From an uncultured Acetobacteraceae bacterium (lineage in GTDB: Bacteria > Pseudomonadota > Alphaproteobacteria > Acetobacterales > Acetobacteraceae), in contig CALTUD010000005.1 in assembly GCA_943912335.1 (NCBI GenBank), forward strand, positions 62,001 through 126,000: a DNA stretch of 64,000 nt. Direction: 5' to 3'. Under the pieces are notes generated by a model. The model worked only from the letters and a program-made list of their open reading frames with translations. It had not been told where the DNA came from and did no database searches. Made by a program: the position numbers and the translations under genes. Numbering within the stretch: the first letter of the stretch is position 1; every line of letters starts with the position of its first letter. Positions 61,015 to 64,000 of this stretch are shown here, one piece after another.

Positions 61015-61626
61015 ATGAGCGGCATCAGCCGGGCGGATGCCCAAGGCAGTGCACAGGGCAGTGCCCTGGGCGGCACGAAGGGCGGTCTCGAGTTTCTGGT
61101 CGGGCTGCTGGTTCTGATCGGGCTGGCGGCGCTGCTGGCGTTCGCCCTGCTCGGCAGCGGGCGTAAGGCCGCGACCGGCTACGAGATCAGCGCACGCTTC
61201 CCCCATATCGACGGGCTGGAGATCGGCTCTCCGGTGAAGCTGGCCGGCGTGCAGGTCGGCCAGGTCACCGCCGAGCGGATCGACCCGAAGAGCTTCCAGG
61301 CGGTGGTGCGGTTCTCGGTCGCCAACGACATCCACCTGCCCGAGGACAGTGCTGCGATCATCACCAGCGACAGCCTGCTGGGCGGCAAGTATCTGGCGCT
61401 CAACCCGGGCGGGTCCGAGACCGTGATCAAGCCGGGCGGTCAGATCGATCTGACCCAGGGTTCGATCAGCCTGGAACAGCTGCTGAGCAAGTTCATCTTC
61501 AGCGTCACCGATGCGATGTCGTCCAAGAAGGGTGGCGCGGCCCCGGCTTCCGGCGCCGCTCCGGCGGCCCCGGCGACCCAAGCCCCGGCGACCCAGACCG
61601 CGCCGGCGGGTGGCCCGACGCCGTGA
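61015..61626 (+). CDS. mlaD: Lipid-transport substrate-binding protein MlaD
   Basis: MCE-domain protein of the Mla phospholipid transporter. The 203-residue protein has one N-terminal membrane anchor (about 26-47) and the MCE domain at about 57-135 (YEISARFPHIDGLEIGSPVKLAGVQVGQV, GGKYLALNPGG). A helical part and Ala/Pro-rich tail follow. The mlaE/mlaF genes are not in the window, so mlaD is separated from its transporter, as is common when it sits next to NDUFA12. Confidence 0.92.
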   Translation: MSGISRADAQGSAQGSALGGTKGGLEFLVGLLVLIGLAALLAFALLGSGRKAATGYEISARFPHIDGLEIGSPVKLAGVQVGQVTAERIDPKSFQAVVRFSVANDIHLPEDSAAIITSDSLLGGKYLALNPGGSETVIKPGGQIDLTQGSISLEQLLSKFIFSVTDAMSSKKGGAAPASGAAPAAPATQAPATQTAPAGGPTP

Positions 61627-61829
61627 CAATCTGGCCCGGACGGGATGGCGCGCCGGTCTCGTGCAACGAGAAGCTCAAGGTCCTGCACGAGAACGAGCGA
61701 GAACTGCGTTCGGTGATGAGCGATGCGTTCGACGACGCGGTGCTGATGGGCGTGGACCCGGAGGCGATGCGCGCGCTGCTGGTGCAGATGGTGCGCGACC
61801 TGCCCGGACCCGCCGGAGCGCCGTCATGA
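61623..61829 (+). CDS. Small conserved alphaproteobacterial protein of unknown function
   Basis: A 68-residue cytoplasmic protein with no signal or membrane segment. The CNEKLKVLHENERELRSVMSDAFDDAVLMGVDPEAMRALLVQMVRDL pattern is helical and resembles a small conserved family I have seen in Rhodospirillales (CTEKIKVLNEN...DAVLMG), whose role is unknown. GTG at 61623 overlaps the mlaD stop (GTGA) and its stop overlaps the DUF2155 start (ATGA), so it is translated as part of the unit. Confidence 0.8.
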   Translation: MTIWPGRDGAPVSCNEKLKVLHENERELRSVMSDAFDDAVLMGVDPEAMRALLVQMVRDLPGPAGAPS

Positions 61830-62476
61830 GGCACATCCTGCTGGCGGCGCTGCTGGTCGCGCCGGCCTCCGCGCTGGGGGCGGAATACGTGCCCCCGCCG
61901 ATCATGCCGGTGCCGGATGCGTGGCAGGGACGCGCCACCGGCCTGGTGCGCATCCTCGACAAGCTGGATGCGCATGTGGAGGTTCTCACCCTCGCGGCGG
62001 GCCAGACCGGACACTACAAGAGCCTGTCCGTGACCCTGCGCGCCTGCATGGACCGTCCCGACGGCATTCCGCACGATTCCGCGGCCTTTCTCGACGTGCA
62101 GGACGGGCACGGCAACGGCCAGCCGTTCACCGGATGGACCTTCGCCAACGAGCCCTCGATCGGCGTGTTCGAGAGCCCGGTCTACGGCGTGCAGCTGGTG
62201 AACTGCCAGGGCGACAAGGTCGCGCCGCTGGCGCCGCCTTTGCCGACCCCCGTGCCGGCCCCGCCCGGTTTGATCCGCAACACGCCGCCCCCCGTGCCGG
62301 ATGCGGGCGACACCCTTCCGGACGGCCCCGCCCCGGACGCGATCGACCAGGGCCAGCCCGAGATTCAGCCGCCGCCGCCCGGCGCGCCGGCTGCGCCCAG
62401 CAACGCCGCGCCCGCCCCGTCCGACGGGGCGCCGGATGCGGTTTATCCTTCGGGCGCGCCGCCGAAACGACGCTGA
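61826..62476 (+). CDS. DUF2155 periplasmic protein
   Basis: A 216-residue exported protein. The signal peptide ends near ALGAE (about residue 20). The DUF2155 core follows: RATGLVRILDKLDAHVEVLTLAAGQTGHYKSLSVTLRACMDRPDG, FLDVQDGHGNGQPFTGWTFANEPSIGVFESPVYGVQLVNCQGD. The conserved Cys pair could form a disulfide. A 70-residue Pro/Ala/Asp-rich tail ends with PPKRR. The family normally neighbours mlaD and aat in alphaproteobacteria. Function unknown. Confidence 0.92.
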   Translation: MRHILLAALLVAPASALGAEYVPPPIMPVPDAWQGRATGLVRILDKLDAHVEVLTLAAGQTGHYKSLSVTLRACMDRPDGIPHDSAAFLDVQDGHGNGQPFTGWTFANEPSIGVFESPVYGVQLVNCQGDKVAPLAPPLPTPVPAPPGLIRNTPPPVPDAGDTLPDGPAPDAIDQGQPEIQPPPPGAPAAPSNAAPAPSDGAPDAVYPSGAPPKRR

Positions 62477-62525
62477 CAGCGACGGCGTGTCGGAACCGGC
62501 TCCGGCCGGGCCTGTTTCCATCGAC

Positions 62526-63296
62526 ATGAGCTCGACCATGCCGCACCCGTCCCGCTTCGATCGCCTGCCCGCACCGGCACGCGCCGCCTTTCTGCTCGAT
62601 TTCGACGGCACCCTCGTCGATATCGCGCCGACGCCGGAATCGGTGTCGGTGCCGCCCGGCCTGCGCGATACGCTTCTGGCGCTGCGCCGCGTCTGCGGCG
62701 ATGCGCTGGCGGTGGTGAGCGGCCGGCCGATCGACCAGATCGACCATTTCCTGCCCGACGTGCCGTTCGCGGTGGCGGGAGAACACGGCATCGCCGTGCG
62801 CCATCGTCCGGGCGGTTCGATCGAACGCGCCACGCTGCCGTCGCTGCCGGAACACTGGATCGATGGCTGCGAGCGCATCGCGTCCGCCTTCCCAGGCGCG
62901 CGCGCGGAGCGCAAGAAGGCGGGGCTGGTGCTGCATTTCCGGGCCGTCCCCGAGGCCGGAGACGCGATCCGCGCCGAAGCCGAGCGCCTGATCGGCGACG
63001 GCGAAGGCGCCGGTCTGTTCCATATCCAGGCCGCCAAGATGGCCTGGGAGATCAAGCCGGACGGCGTCAGCAAGGAAAACGCGGTGCTCGCGCTGATGCA
63101 GACCGAACCCTTCAGCGGTCGTCTGCCGGTGTTCGTCGGCGACGACGTGACGGACGAGGACGGGATCCGCGGCGCAGAAGCGCTGGGCGGGACCGGCTTC
63201 CGGATCCCGGCCGATTTCCCGGACCCAGACGCGTTCCGCGCCTGGCTGCACACCCTGTCCCGGACCGCGCCGGGGGCCGCCGCATGGCACGGCTAG
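62526..63296 (+). CDS. otsB: Trehalose-6-phosphate phosphatase
   Basis: HAD-superfamily phosphatase completing trehalose synthesis. In about 256 residues it shows the nucleophile motif AAFLLDFDGTLVDIAPTP, VVSGRPIDQID, FAVAGEHGIAVR, KMAWEIKPDGVSKENAV, and the metal motif FVGDDVTDEDGI. The start is uncertain: ATG 62526 or ATG 62538; both have weak ribosome sites. The last 13 bases overlap the otsA start, so the two genes are coupled (phosphatase first). Confidence 0.93.
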   Translation: MSSTMPHPSRFDRLPAPARAAFLLDFDGTLVDIAPTPESVSVPPGLRDTLLALRRVCGDALAVVSGRPIDQIDHFLPDVPFAVAGEHGIAVRHRPGGSIERATLPSLPEHWIDGCERIASAFPGARAERKKAGLVLHFRAVPEAGDAIRAEAERLIGDGEGAGLFHIQAAKMAWEIKPDGVSKENAVLALMQTEPFSGRLPVFVGDDVTDEDGIRGAEALGGTGFRIPADFPDPDAFRAWLHTLSRTAPGAAAWHG

Positions 63297-64000
63297 TCAT
63301 CGTTTCCAACCGCGTTCCCTCGCCGCGCGAGGTCACGCAGGCGGCGGGCGGTCTGACGGTCGGTCTGGCGGACGCGATCAAGGGACAGCCGAGCCTGTGG
63401 TTCGGCTGGTCGGGCGGAACCGACGGCAAGGACGGGGCCGATCCGGAATTAAATATCACGGTGAATGATAATGTCACCTACGCGACCATCCCGCTTTCCG
63501 AGCGGCAGCTGAAAGGCTTCTACCAGGGCTTCTCCAACGGCATCCTCTGGCCGGTCTGCCATTACCGGGTCGGCCTGATGAACTACAGCCGGGAAGAGCT
63601 GGAAACCTATCTGGAGGTGAACCGGCTCTATGCCCGCGCCCTGGCGCCGCTGCTGGAGCCGGACGACACGGTCTGGGTGCAGGACTACCAGCTCTTTCCG
63701 CTCGGCGACGCCTTGCGGGCCGAAGGGGTGGGCAACCGGATCGGCTTCTTCCTCCATATCCCGTTTCCGCCGGAGCAGCTGTTCCGGGCCATGCCGGGGG
63801 CCGATCTGCTGCTGCGCGATCTCGCCGCCTACGATCTGATCGGCGTGCAGACGGAACAGGACGCCGCCAACCTGCGTGGGGCCCTACAGGCCGTGGGCGT
63901 GGAGAAGCCGGTCGGTGCGTTTCCGATCGGCATCGACCCGGACAGCTTCGCCCGTCAGGCCGCACGCGGCGAGAACACCAAGGAGATGGGGCGTTTCCTC
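63284..64000 (+). CDS. otsA: Trehalose-6-phosphate synthase (3' end beyond the window)
   Basis: GT20 glycosyltransferase joining UDP-glucose and glucose-6-phosphate. The first 239 codons are present. Seen: MARLVIVSNRVPSPREVTQAAGGLTVGL, the substrate-binding NGILWPVCHYR, VWVQDYQLFPLGDALR, and IGFFLHIPFPPEQLFRAMPG. The C-terminal nucleotide-sugar half lies outside. ATG at 63284 overlaps the otsB stop region. With otsB it forms a compatible-solute operon for osmotic and drying stress. Confidence 0.95.
   Translation, partial: MARLVIVSNRVPSPREVTQAAGGLTVGLADAIKGQPSLWFGWSGGTDGKDGADPELNITVNDNVTYATIPLSERQLKGFYQGFSNGILWPVCHYRVGLMNYSREELETYLEVNRLYARALAPLLEPDDTVWVQDYQLFPLGDALRAEGVGNRIGFFLHIPFPPEQLFRAMPGADLLLRDLAAYDLIGVQTEQDAANLRGALQAVGVEKPVGAFPIGIDPDSFARQAARGENTKEMGRFL

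Noticed and set aside
1..64000. Search for tRNA, rRNA, CRISPR arrays, IS elements and prophage genes
   Set aside because: No cloverleaf-like CCA-adjacent segments, no regularly spaced repeats and no transposase, integrase or phage structural motifs were found by reading.

Overview
The window is uniformly GC-rich bacterial chromosome apart from one AT-rich patch near 18.9-20.0 kb. Its gene content points to a flagellated alphaproteobacterium, most likely Rhodospirillales/Acetobacteraceae. The evidence is an NDUFA12-mlaD-DUF2155 cluster, a DUF1491 protein, a DUF2628 gene inside the his operon, a eukaryote-type NADP isocitrate dehydrogenase, and a set of short perfect hairpins between pyrB and pyrC of a kind I associate with acetic acid bacteria. 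The genus cannot be fixed by reading alone. No tRNA, rRNA, CRISPR array, transposase or phage gene was seen.

Layout. 0.2-4.6 kb: RND efflux permease and its adaptor. 4.7-8.4 kb: a secreted Cys-rich protein, a lipoprotein and a chemoreceptor. 8.5-12.7 kb: sulfur block (cysI, 1-Cys peroxiredoxin, Rrf2 regulator, cysK). 12.8-17.5 kb: outer-membrane block (OmpA-type protein, TonB-dependent receptor, small lipoprotein). 17.7-20.0 kb: TylF-type methyltransferase, DUF1491, and an AT-rich islet with an orphan gene. 20.0-28.0 kb (minus): dprA-topA-rnr-S41 protease. 28.1-31.0 kb (plus): a TetR/CoA-transferase/enoyl-CoA hydratase module with matching operators, lying between dprA and plsY. 31.1-35.4 kb (minus): gltX-pyrB-pyrC-plsY. 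35.5-44.5 kb: comEC, nth, a degenerate HD-GYP protein, an ABC exporter, an NmrA-like oxidoreductase with a divergent LysR regulator, and a metallophosphoesterase.

43.4-49.8 kb (minus) is a tightly coupled cluster: hisB, DUF2628, hisH, a GNAT-hisA fusion, hisF, hisE with a histone-like Lys/Ala tail, hinT, GNAT and metallophosphoesterase. Nearly all junctions overlap by 1-4 nt. 49.8-54.3 kb holds flagellar export and rod genes in two divergent units (fliO-fliP against flgB-flgC-fliE-fliQ-fliR-flhB). recA follows with a candidate SOS box. Next come a 53-codon gene under a strong Fur-like box, icd, a GNAT, a RidA-family protein coupled to a degenerate class II ribonucleotide reductase paralogue, NDUFA12, mlaD, a small conserved protein, DUF2155, and the trehalose genes otsB-otsA (otsA cut by the window end).

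The most unusual points are the GNAT-HisA fusion, the HisE tail, a dihydroorotase lacking its zinc HxH motif, the NrdJ remnant, the Fur-box microgene, the AT-rich orphan, and the operator-flanked acyl-CoA module.
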